Origin: Actinomycetes bacterium
GTDB lineage: Bacteria > Actinomycetota > Acidimicrobiia > Acidimicrobiales > Acidimicrobiaceae
Assembly (NCBI GenBank): GCA_021826315.1
Contig: JAKAZZ010000015.1
Coordinates: forward strand, 1 to 55,539
Length of the DNA: 55,539 nt
Reading direction: 5' to 3'
In this document: piece by piece, positions 1-7,930 of the stretch
How the letters are laid out: every line of letters begins with the position of its first letter
How positions within the stretch are numbered: position 1 is the stretch's first letter
Notes under the pieces: model-generated
Told to the model about the DNA's origin: nothing
Database searches by the model: none
What the model saw: the letters and a program-made list of their open reading frames with translations, nothing else
Translations under genes and position numbers: made by a program

Positions 1-2
1 AA

Positions 3-3000
3 ACTGATATCCCAACATCTTCCACACCTAGTGTCACCTTTGCTGGCATCAAAGAGGTAATTGGATCAAATAGCCTTGCCAACTACTTCATCGCCAATGC
101 ATCTAATAGCTACAACTTCATTGGAACCACCACAGCTACAGCAGGCTCAACCCTCGATCTATCTTCTAGCTCAGTCTCCGCAGCGACGGCTCAAGGCTCC
201 GGAATTGTTGTATTCAGTACTACGTCCGGCGTTTCCGTCTCTGGCAGTACGTTCGCTAGCTATTTGGTTCCTGCAGGTTTGTACTTTACCTTTGCTACTG
301 GTGCACCAGGTAATTTCAGTGTTATCTGTAATGCATGCACTGTGTTATCGCAATTGACTCTTGACGGCTCTAGTTCGTCTTCTATGAACGTCACTTTTGC
401 GATAGGTTCTGATGCTTCTTTCATACTCTTCGGTAGTGGCAACATAGTGCACTTCGGTGGAGTGGCTTTAGTTATTGGTGATGCTTCTTTGAGTAATACG
501 ATAAACGTCAGTAGTATCGTCAATGGCGACAGTTATAAGGGTTCGACGGTCGGTGATCTCTTAAACCTTCAATCCCTCGCTACTTCGTCAGCAAATATTG
601 CAACTGTTGACCTTTCCGTTTGTTCAGTGAGTGGTTTTTGTACGGTTACGAATTCGAGCGGTAAGTTCTCCTTCGATCTCCTAGCATCTCCGCCAGCGAG
701 TCCCACTTCGCAACAGTACGGTATTTCAAGTCTCAATGGTCCAAGTACTGGATACGCGACGTATGTAATTCCAAATCCAATTGCATTGACAGTTGTTGCT
801 TCGGGTCCGAATAACGTTTTAGACGCGTCGGGCGGTTTTTCGGGTCAGTCGTTCGTGGTGCAAAATTCGAATACAGCCTCGGTTTCGGTTAACTTTTCCA
901 ACAGTCTCAATTCGAGTGTTTCGCAGGCAATAAGCGGAATTGAAACTATCAAGTCTTCGGCTTTAGGATCCGCTGTAGTTACATTTCTAAATTCGGGTAC
1001 GTTTTCGAGTTTTGGTAACAACGTCTTATCGGTTGTGGGGGGAGGAGGAAAGAACGAATTAGATCTCTCCACTCTGCCTCTGCCGTCGAATCAAGGTTCT
1101 TCGCTGTCGTTAGTGAATGGTGCTGGGACATTTTCTAGTGGTTCGCTTTCGGTATCGGTTTCGGGTTACACGATTATCAACGGGCCTTCTACGGGAAATC
1201 AATACTCTGTGACATTCGACGCAGCCGGAACGACAACCTGTCCTGTTGTTACAGCATCGGTCATAGGTTGCGAGTTTGCAATCTCCTCTAATCTTTCGAG
1301 TTCAATAAGCTACTTTTCCGTTGGCTCGTTACTTCAGGTTTCCAATCCGTACATTGATTTCACCTCAGGTGGTGCCGATTGCAACTTTGCTTCAGGTACT
1401 ACCTACAGCGAATTTTGTCTTGCCTACGGTGCGACAGGAAGCGTGAACCAGCTTTTGGTGGCTAGTGGGTTTGATAATTTTTCGAATGCCACCCCAACAT
1501 CGGGTGGAATCGGCGTCAAGTTACCCGCCGTTCCGTCGGCTATTTCCTCAAAGACTTTTACCCTCTCTGGGTCAAGTAACTTCATCGATGGAAGCGCTGC
1601 GCCGGTGCAAACGACCGTTACAATCAATTCACCAAACTTGACTGTTTCTTTCGCCTCTCCGACGACAACAACGTTCACCTTTATAGGGCTTTCGTCGTTC
1701 CCGATTTCATCAATTACTGGCTCGTTAAACGGTTTGACGACCTTTGTGCTAGACCCAAATTTGACAAAGTCTATTAACATCGTGGGTCAAAGTTGTGCCA
1801 CACCCTCATCCTGCGTAAACACAATTTCGATTGCGAGTTTTCCGTCTCTTACGACTGTCAACGCAGCGAGCGGTCAGATTACTCTTACATCTGGCCACTC
1901 ATACAGCTTTAGTGGAATTCAAAAGTTTATTGGATCTGTCTCTGGCGGTACTACTTTCGTTGGTGGCACGGCAAGCCAATTTGGATTTATCTTTGTCGGT
2001 CAAAATTCGTCATCTTCGTCACCCGCGAATACTCTGAGTTACCAGTCATATTCGAATGGAAATAACATAGGGGTTCGAATTGATCTGCTAGCGGGTCTTG
2101 CATGCTCGGCTGTCAACGCATCTTGTACAGCTTCGACTTCTGATCAGTTTTCTGGTATCACTCAGATAGTGGGCTCTCAAGTAAACGATATTGTGGTACC
2201 TGGACAATCCGCATTTGTTGTTAATGGTGGTGGAGGACTCGATACCCTCGACTTGAGTCAGATATCCATACAAGGTGGAGCGCGAGTGAACCTTGCTAGT
2301 GGGTCCGTGGCTTACACCGTAACCGGAGTTGCGGTTGCCGAGACCATCAATGGGTTTTCGTCGGTCATTGATAGTGTGGCGGGGGGAGATTCGATTACCG
2401 CATCAAATCAGTTGACCTTGATCGACTCTATCTCTGGGGGCAACACCTATATCGCCGAAGGCGGAGATTTGGTTATAGGGGGAACTGGTACCAATGCCCT
2501 CGATCTCACGCACCTAAGTACTTCCAGCGTTTCCATAGACCTTTCTAACCCTTCCCCCCAGATAGTGGCAGGCCATTACTACACGTTGAAGCCATCAATA
2601 ATAGGTATCGTATATTTGCCGCCTTCAGCCGCGAGCTCCACTAATTACGTACATGGTGGATCGTCTGGAACTACTACGGTCGTAATTTCAGGTGGTAACA
2701 ATATTCTCACCGGGGGCAGCGGTAGCTTTGTAGTTCAGGTCACAGCAGGTGGATCCTATGGCACTACATTCGAAGTCTCAGGTTCGGGCCTGACGAGCGC
2801 ACTGAACGGTACATCCGGTACAGACATTTATATTCCGGCGTCGGGATCGTTGTCATCAGTGACGATTAATCCGTCAGCCTCTGGCAACTCAACTCTCGAC
2901 TTTACAGGTTCTCCAGGAGCTGTTTATATTGATCTTTCTTTGACGAATACATTTCAACTTCCGTCGGGGTATCTGTCGCCATCTGGTTTTTCGCCCGGTA

Positions 3001-3983
3001 CGGTCACTAGTGTTGCTGCGAATTCCGTTACGGGGGGCTACGGAGCATCGGTATCGCTGAATCAAACTTCAAGTGATCAGATCAATAATGTAATCGGCTC
3101 CAATAACTCCGATATTATCGTCGGTTCTCAGGGGGCGAACCAATTGGCTGCAGGAGTTGGAGATTCGTTGATCGTTGGAGGCGGTGGAGGTGATCGATTA
3201 ACCGCAACTGGTGGAAATACTACTTTCGAGACAGGCCCAGGTAGCAACTACGTCGACGGTGGAGCTGGCAATTCAACCATCGACTATTCCAATGGTTCGC
3301 TTTGTCCCCCTTCGAGTACGGGAAATACGTGCGCCTATGGTCCGGCGAGCGTTAATTTGCAGAGTGGTTTGGCAAGTCGGAATGGTTATACCGTCAATGG
3401 GCAATCTGGAACCGATCAAATTCACAATATTCGTAATATCATCGGTTCAAGTGCAGTCTGCACTCAGGTTCCAGGTACTGGTTCACTTTGCGATGTGCTA
3501 GAAGGTAGCTATCTTCCAGGTGTATTGGAGATGGGGTACGGCCTCTTGCCTGCGAATGACTCCAATAATGCGGCCTTTGTGAGTGGTTTGAGATCATTTC
3601 TACGAGGTCCAAACGGTGGAGCTGGCGCCCTATGTTCATCGGTCGGTTATACCTGTTTCAACGCAACAGCTTTAATAGGCGGTGCAAGCGGCGTTGCAAC
3701 TGTTATGGTGGGTGGATTCGGAAACGGAACAACGTTCCAGTCAAATAGCGCTGGGGATGTTGTTCTTGCCAATTCCCTAGGCGATACCTCAACAGTTTCA
3801 TCGGGCGGAGCAACGTTCTTTGTTGCCCCGAGCCAAACCCTTGGCCTGTTCGGATCTGCACCTACTCCATCGAATCCGGGACTCGCTATCAACGTCTTTT
3901 TGGCCCAGAGCGGAACGCTCCTTGAATCTTCCAATGAACTTTCTCCAGCAGATGATAATCAGGTGGCGGTGGCGGGACTTTGA
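3..3983 (+). CDS. Giant repeat-rich RTX-like secreted/surface protein, C-terminal part
   Basis: The reading frame is already open at the left edge, so the gene starts outside the window; about 1326 residues are visible. The protein is very rich in Ser, Thr, Gly, Asn and Val with few charged residues. It carries irregular repeats of the form GGxGxNxLDLS, for example near 1030-1075 (GGGGKNELDLS), 2219-2263 (GGGGLDTLDLS), 2470-2515 (GGTGTNALDLT) and 3170-3300 (several GGxG turns). These resemble the glycine-rich nonapeptides of RTX proteins that form calcium-bound beta-rolls, but the Asp positions are poorly kept, so calcium binding is uncertain. Paired Cys residues (CSAVNASC, CPVVTASVIGC) suggest disulfides outside the cell. 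No C-terminal membrane anchor or sorting motif is visible. It ends 31 bases before the Ig-like membrane protein and may share its operon. An exported adhesin or matrix protein is the simplest reading; a link to the possible injection system downstream is only positional. Confidence 0.7.
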   Translation, partial: TDIPTSSTPSVTFAGIKEVIGSNSLANYFIANASNSYNFIGTTTATAGSTLDLSSSSVSAATAQGSGIVVFSTTSGVSVSGSTFASYLVPAGLYFTFATGAPGNFSVICNACTVLSQLTLDGSSSSSMNVTFAIGSDASFILFGSGNIVHFGGVALVIGDASLSNTINVSSIVNGDSYKGSTVGDLLNLQSLATSSANIATVDLSVCSVSGFCTVTNSSGKFSFDLLASPPASPTSQQYGISSLNGPSTGYATYVIPNPIALTVVASGPNNVLDASGGFSGQSFVVQNSNTASVSVNFSNSLNSSVSQAISGIETIKSSALGSAVVTFLNSGTFSSFGNNVLSVVGGGGKNELDLSTLPLPSNQGSSLSLVNGAGTFSSGSLSVSVSGYTIINGPSTGNQYSVTFDAAGTTTCPVVTASVIGCEFAISSNLSSSISYFSVGSLLQVSNPYIDFTSGGADCNFASGTTYSEFCLAYGATGSVNQLLVASGFDNFSNATPTSGGIGVKLPAVPSAISSKTFTLSGSSNFIDGSAAPVQTTVTINSPNLTVSFASPTTTTFTFIGLSSFPISSITGSLNGLTTFVLDPNLTKSINIVGQSCATPSSCVNTISIASFPSLTTVNAASGQITLTSGHSYSFSGIQKFIGSVSGGTTFVGGTASQFGFIFVGQNSSSSSPANTLSYQSYSNGNNIGVRIDLLAGLACSAVNASCTASTSDQFSGITQIVGSQVNDIVVPGQSAFVVNGGGGLDTLDLSQISIQGGARVNLASGSVAYTVTGVAVAETINGFSSVIDSVAGGDSITASNQLTLIDSISGGNTYIAEGGDLVIGGTGTNALDLTHLSTSSVSIDLSNPSPQIVAGHYYTLKPSIIGIVYLPPSAASSTNYVHGGSSGTTTVVISGGNNILTGGSGSFVVQVTAGGSYGTTFEVSGSGLTSALNGTSGTDIYIPASGSLSSVTINPSASGNSTLDFTGSPGAVYIDLSLTNTFQLPSGYLSPSGFSPGTVTSVAANSVTGGYGASVSLNQTSSDQINNVIGSNNSDIIVGSQGANQLAAGVGDSLIVGGGGGDRLTATGGNTTFETGPGSNYVDGGAGNSTIDYSNGSLCPPSSTGNTCAYGPASVNLQSGLASRNGYTVNGQSGTDQIHNIRNIIGSSAVCTQVPGTGSLCDVLEGSYLPGVLEMGYGLLPANDSNNAAFVSGLRSFLRGPNGGAGALCSSVGYTCFNATALIGGASGVATVMVGGFGNGTTFQSNSAGDVVLANSLGDTSTVSSGGATFFVAPSQTLGLFGSAPTPSNPGLAINVFLAQSGTLLESSNELSPADDNQVAVAGL

Positions 3984-4014
3984 CGGTTATTTTATTTAGG
4001 AATGAGGCTTTCGC

Positions 4015-5382
4015 ATGGCGATAGTTGCTCTTTTAGAATCGACCGAACTGAGGGTTGAACCAGGTAAAACAGCAGAGACCACGATTACCGTATATAACAC
4101 TACGGATATCGTCGAACAGTTTCACGTTCAACCGTTGGGACAATGTGCGGATTGGACAGTCGTTGAACCTGATGCCGTATCTTTGTTTCCCGGTACCTCG
4201 GGTTCAATGAAGGTTAAGATAACTCCTCCACGACGTTTCGACACGCCGCCAGGTATCGCTCACTTTGGCCTACTTGTATCGGCGACTAACTTTCCGAATG
4301 AAGATACTGTTGAAGAGGGTACCATCGATGTTCTCCCCTTTGAGGAGATAAAGGCTGAACTTGCTCCTCAGTCTGTGACGGGAAGAATTCGCTCCAAGAT
4401 GTCCCTCGCAGTTGATTCCCTCGGTAACTCTCCGGTTACCGTTCATGTTGTTACCAAAGATCCAACAGACTCACTAGCATTCCTTGTCCGACCTCGGAGT
4501 ATGGAGTTGACGCCAGGTAAGGCTCACTTCACGAAAATCCGAATTCGTCCTCGGAAAAAGATGTTCCGTGGTACTTCAAAGGTGCATCGATTCAAGGTAT
4601 CGGTGCAGCGCGAAGGCTCTGAGCCCGTCACTATCGACGGTACTATGTCGCAGCGGCCAGTTCTGACGCGTCTTGGAATTGGAGCGCTAGTCCTTTTAAC
4701 CGGCCTCCTTGCATGGTATGCGGTCATTAAGCCGGCGGTCAAAAACGTGGCAGTGTCGGCATTGGCCCCCTCGATAGCTGCACAAAATCAGGCCTCTCAG
4801 GTGCTCACTCAAAAGGTTTCGACTGTGAATTCGCAGTTATCTCAAGCAGCGTCTCAGGTATCAACGGTGTCATCACAGGTAAATGCGCTATCTTCGTCTA
4901 CCACAGCTGCGTCAACAACAACCACTTCAACGACTACTACATCTACAACTACAACGACGGTTCCAACAACCACAACCACAACCCTTCCGCCAAAGTTTCA
5001 GAATGTCAACTACAACACAACCCTAGAAACAATATCGCCACCAGGATCTACTGGCTCAACATCATTCAACCTAAGCAGTAGCCAAACCTTCTCGCTAACA
5101 GATCTTGTCGTTGAAGACCTAAGCGGTGGATCTGGAATAGTTCGAGTACAGCAGTATGTAGCGTCGTCAAAGACTACTAGGGACCTTTTCTTGTACAACC
5201 TCGTAACCTTGGTTCAAACTAATTATCGATTCAATACCCCGGCGGTTTTCAATCCAGGAGATAAGTTCCTGCTCACTGTTACATGCGGTACGGCTCAATC
5301 CGCATGTGATGTTGCTGCTTATATGGCGGGAAATATGAATCAGCCAATTCCAGCTACGACAACCACTCCGGCGGCTGGCTAA
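4015..5382 (+). CDS. Ig-like domain membrane protein with Thr-rich extracellular stalk
   Basis: 455 residues. There is no signal peptide. Residues 1-110 and 112-210 look like two beta-sandwich (COG1470/NEW3-like) domains, with phrases such as VEPGKTAETTITVYN typical of that fold. A single membrane segment follows at about 217-239, then a Gln/Ser-rich, possibly coiled stretch (250-292), a Thr-rich linker (about 293-325) and a C-terminal beta-rich domain with two Cys. With no leader and a basic flank before the membrane segment, the Ig-like half should be cytoplasmic and the C-terminal half outside. COG1470-like proteins, often annotated 'hydrolytic protein', recur beside the AAA ATPase in actinobacterial eCIS loci (recalled, not checked). 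The gene sits 48 bases before that ATPase. A role as a membrane tether for an injection particle is inferred; no enzymatic motif is seen. Confidence 0.7.
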   Translation: MAIVALLESTELRVEPGKTAETTITVYNTTDIVEQFHVQPLGQCADWTVVEPDAVSLFPGTSGSMKVKITPPRRFDTPPGIAHFGLLVSATNFPNEDTVEEGTIDVLPFEEIKAELAPQSVTGRIRSKMSLAVDSLGNSPVTVHVVTKDPTDSLAFLVRPRSMELTPGKAHFTKIRIRPRKKMFRGTSKVHRFKVSVQREGSEPVTIDGTMSQRPVLTRLGIGALVLLTGLLAWYAVIKPAVKNVAVSALAPSIAAQNQASQVLTQKVSTVNSQLSQAASQVSTVSSQVNALSSSTTAASTTTTSTTTTSTTTTTVPTTTTTTLPPKFQNVNYNTTLETISPPGSTGSTSFNLSSSQTFSLTDLVVEDLSGGSGIVRVQQYVASSKTTRDLFLYNLVTLVQTNYRFNTPAVFNPGDKFLLTVTCGTAQSACDVAAYMAGNMNQPIPATTTTPAAG

Positions 5383-5430
5383 TTTGGGCGTGAGAATTGC
5401 ATCGAAAATGTATCTCGAACGGTTGGACCT

Positions 5431-7464
5431 ATGAGCGATTCGCCAAATGTTGAATACTTCGGCGCCTTCAGGAAGGTTCTCATTGCCGCGCTCTCGGTTT
5501 ACGCTGAGAGAACGCAGGGAGGTACAACTGAGGTCGATGAAAGATTCGGTCCTTATATAACTCCATCGCGTATGCGCCAAATTGTTGCCACGAACGACAA
5601 CTACAGCAGGAGTCCATTTCAAGCGACGCCTAATGAATTACTCGCCTCTATTAAGCATCTAGAGGAGCGGTCAAAGAACGGCGAAGGAATACTCGCTATC
5701 GATTCGGTTGCGTCGATTTTTCACCTTAACACCTTTGAGAAGTACTACGTGATGGCAAGTGCCATCTGTTCGATCGACGATACCGTCGCGAGGTTTGCCA
5801 CTCTTCTGAATGACTCCATCAGGTCGAGGGTACTGCGTCTCGCAACGGTAGCAGACCTATTAGGGGTGGATCGTACCGATAAAACTGTGTTATTGGCGCT
5901 CGAAAAGCATTCAAAACTCTCTAAATATGTTCTTGTCGATGACGTGCAAGGCTCGTCTTTGAATGACTTGAGTGGTGTGGTTCCAAGGAGTGTAATACAG
6001 TTTCTTCGCGGGAGAAGGTCGATTGATTCGATGCTAGATCTCAATTGCGAGTTAGCTCCGCTAACTCCGTTATCGCAAAGTGGAGATGTGCGAATCGGAT
6101 CCGTTTCATTCTTTGTTTCGTCGCTCTCTGATAATCCAGTTCTTTCCTTGGCGGCAATTCTTGACGAATCCTGTGAGATCTTTGCTTCGCGCTTTGCGTT
6201 GAGCTGCGATATCCGCTACGAAAGCCCGGAACAACTGCCAAAAGTAATTTCTGTCGCCTTGAGGGATGCAGCTCTAAATAAGTTCCCCCTCTTGGTCGGC
6301 CCCATAGTTCGCGGCAGTGAAGCAAAAACGGTCTTCGAGGTCACAAAGGGACTTCGTACGAATGTTTTCATGTGGGGACCCGAACCTTGGAACTTTGATT
6401 GGATCGGTGGAGTAAGTCCTTCACTGATCGGTGGTGCTGATTCTCGACGTGGCGGGGTTCCGACAAGGTTTGTAAGTCTGTCTCGCGGACGTGTGCTGGA
6501 GAGTCAAGTTAGACAATTGGGTGGGATGCGCCTCAGCGATCGAGAGATAGTCAACATTATCGATGACTTCAAAGCCGTCGAAGTTGAAGATCGCAATGCT
6601 GAAAATAATTTGGTTGCCGTCATAAAGAGACGGCAAGATAATTCCCTCGAATCTCTATCAACCAAGATCGTTCCGGTGGCTACTATGGATGATTTAGTTA
6701 CCGACCAACGGACCTCTTCAATGCTCCAAACCTTCAAGGTTATGGTTGAATCTAGATTAGATACCTTTTCCGAATCAAAGATTCGAATCGGAGGAGGAAG
6801 GGGTGTTGGGATCTCGGCACTCTTCTCTGGGCCATCCGGAACGGGTAAGACCATGGCCGCAGAGGTTGTAGCGCATGAAACTGGATTAGATCTTTACATC
6901 GTAAATCTTGCTGGCATCGTCGATAAGTATGTGGGTGAGACAGAAAAGAACCTAAAGAAAATCTTTGACGCAGCTGAAAAGGTTCAAGGAATACTTCTCT
7001 TCGATGAAGCCGATTCTTTATTCGGTCGTCGGGGCGGCGGAGATGGTTCCAACGAGAGGTACTCAAATATGGAGATTGCCCACCTGCTTCAATTGATGGA
7101 GTCATTTAATGGTGTTGCGGTCTTGACTACGAATTTGAGATCGAATCTCGATGATGCCTTTACTAGGCGCATCGATGTAGTCATCGATTTTCCAGCGCTT
7201 TCGTCTGACGTACAAAGGGAGATTTGGGAAAAGTACCTCTTGGGAATCGGAGTTCTGGATGCAATCGACGTCGACCGCCTCGCCAAATTCGACCTTTCAG
7301 GAGGTGAGATCCGTAACGTAGTGTCTACTACAGCATTTCTAGCAAAGAAGAATTCTGCGGCTATCTCGGAGAGGGAGGTCTTTACAGCTGTGGCATATGA
7401 GTATCGAAAGTCTGGAAGATTATGCCGGCGTGAAGACTTCGGGGAGTATTTTGAATTTATTTAG
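5431..7464 (+). CDS. AAA+ ATPase of the eCIS-associated (Afp15-like) type
   Basis: 677 residues. The C-terminal part is a classical AAA module: Walker A GPSGTGKT at 467-474, Walker B ILLFDEAD at 521-528, sensor TTN at 566-568 and paired arginines RR at 579-580. The first 400 residues are an alpha-helical/winged-helix region ending in an LxRRSxxSMLDL-type segment (VPRSVIQFLRGRR near 184-196). This arrangement is characteristic of the CDC48-like ATPases encoded in eCIS clusters (Afp15/Cis15), where they are thought to remodel or release particle components in the cytoplasm. Transmembrane helices are absent. The gene follows the Ig-like membrane protein by 48 bases. The AAA assignment is certain; the eCIS-specific reading rests on N-terminal architecture and neighbours. 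Other CDC48-like ATPases have a similar core, so it is not proven. Confidence 0.85.
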   Translation: MSDSPNVEYFGAFRKVLIAALSVYAERTQGGTTEVDERFGPYITPSRMRQIVATNDNYSRSPFQATPNELLASIKHLEERSKNGEGILAIDSVASIFHLNTFEKYYVMASAICSIDDTVARFATLLNDSIRSRVLRLATVADLLGVDRTDKTVLLALEKHSKLSKYVLVDDVQGSSLNDLSGVVPRSVIQFLRGRRSIDSMLDLNCELAPLTPLSQSGDVRIGSVSFFVSSLSDNPVLSLAAILDESCEIFASRFALSCDIRYESPEQLPKVISVALRDAALNKFPLLVGPIVRGSEAKTVFEVTKGLRTNVFMWGPEPWNFDWIGGVSPSLIGGADSRRGGVPTRFVSLSRGRVLESQVRQLGGMRLSDREIVNIIDDFKAVEVEDRNAENNLVAVIKRRQDNSLESLSTKIVPVATMDDLVTDQRTSSMLQTFKVMVESRLDTFSESKIRIGGGRGVGISALFSGPSGTGKTMAAEVVAHETGLDLYIVNLAGIVDKYVGETEKNLKKIFDAAEKVQGILLFDEADSLFGRRGGGDGSNERYSNMEIAHLLQLMESFNGVAVLTTNLRSNLDDAFTRRIDVVIDFPALSSDVQREIWEKYLLGIGVLDAIDVDRLAKFDLSGGEIRNVVSTTAFLAKKNSAAISEREVFTAVAYEYRKSGRLCRREDFGEYFEFI

Positions 7465-7930
7465 TTGATTTAATTTATGAGCGTTCAAAGTGCTCGTGAT
7501 TATTGAACGTAGCTTCGAACCTTTTATCGATGGAGTTTGCGATGTTTCGATCGAGGTAGGTTGAATTTTGAATCATATTGTTTGCGGGCTGATCGCGGGT
7601 CGATAATTTAGGTCGCACATACTCGTGGCTGTTCTCTAGGGTGTCAAAATACATTGTTGAGCTATTAGGCGCCGCACCCTCAAGACGTCATGACTCTAGA
7701 TGTACCTGCGCATAGTTGCTGTACGGAATGCTTCTATATGGTCAAATAGGGTTTGGCATTGCTAGGGCGATTACCGCGTCTATTGACCTCGAGAATTTTC
7801 GATTCGCATTAGGTAAATTTCTTTGAAGATTCAGTCTGCAAATTTCGTTAAATTGGGCAGCGTTAGCTAAAAAGCAATGCGGCTAAGTAGTAATCTATGA
7901 ATATCACGGTAGGGGAGTGGTGAGCCGCCA
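7465..7930. other. Intergenic region, 466 bases, no gene seen
   Basis: No credible coding frame. Eighteen bases after the ATPase stop there is an inverted repeat, CGTTCAA (7482-7488) and TTGAACG (7503-7509), with a 14-base loop and no T tract; it could be a weak terminator. The length of the gap suggests the effector-like gene at 7931 has its own promoter, but I cannot assign a convincing -35/-10 pair. The start of that gene is preceded by the purine-rich run GGGGAG at a rather long spacing. Confidence 0.5.

Noticed and set aside
4905-4990. Short-period ACA/ACT-rich repeat that might look like a microsatellite or CRISPR
   Set aside because: It encodes the Thr-rich stalk of the membrane protein and has no conserved repeat-spacer structure.
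7510-7530. TTCGAAC resembling a tRNA T-loop
   Set aside because: No acceptor, D or anticodon stem can be folded around it; no tRNA is seen anywhere in the window.
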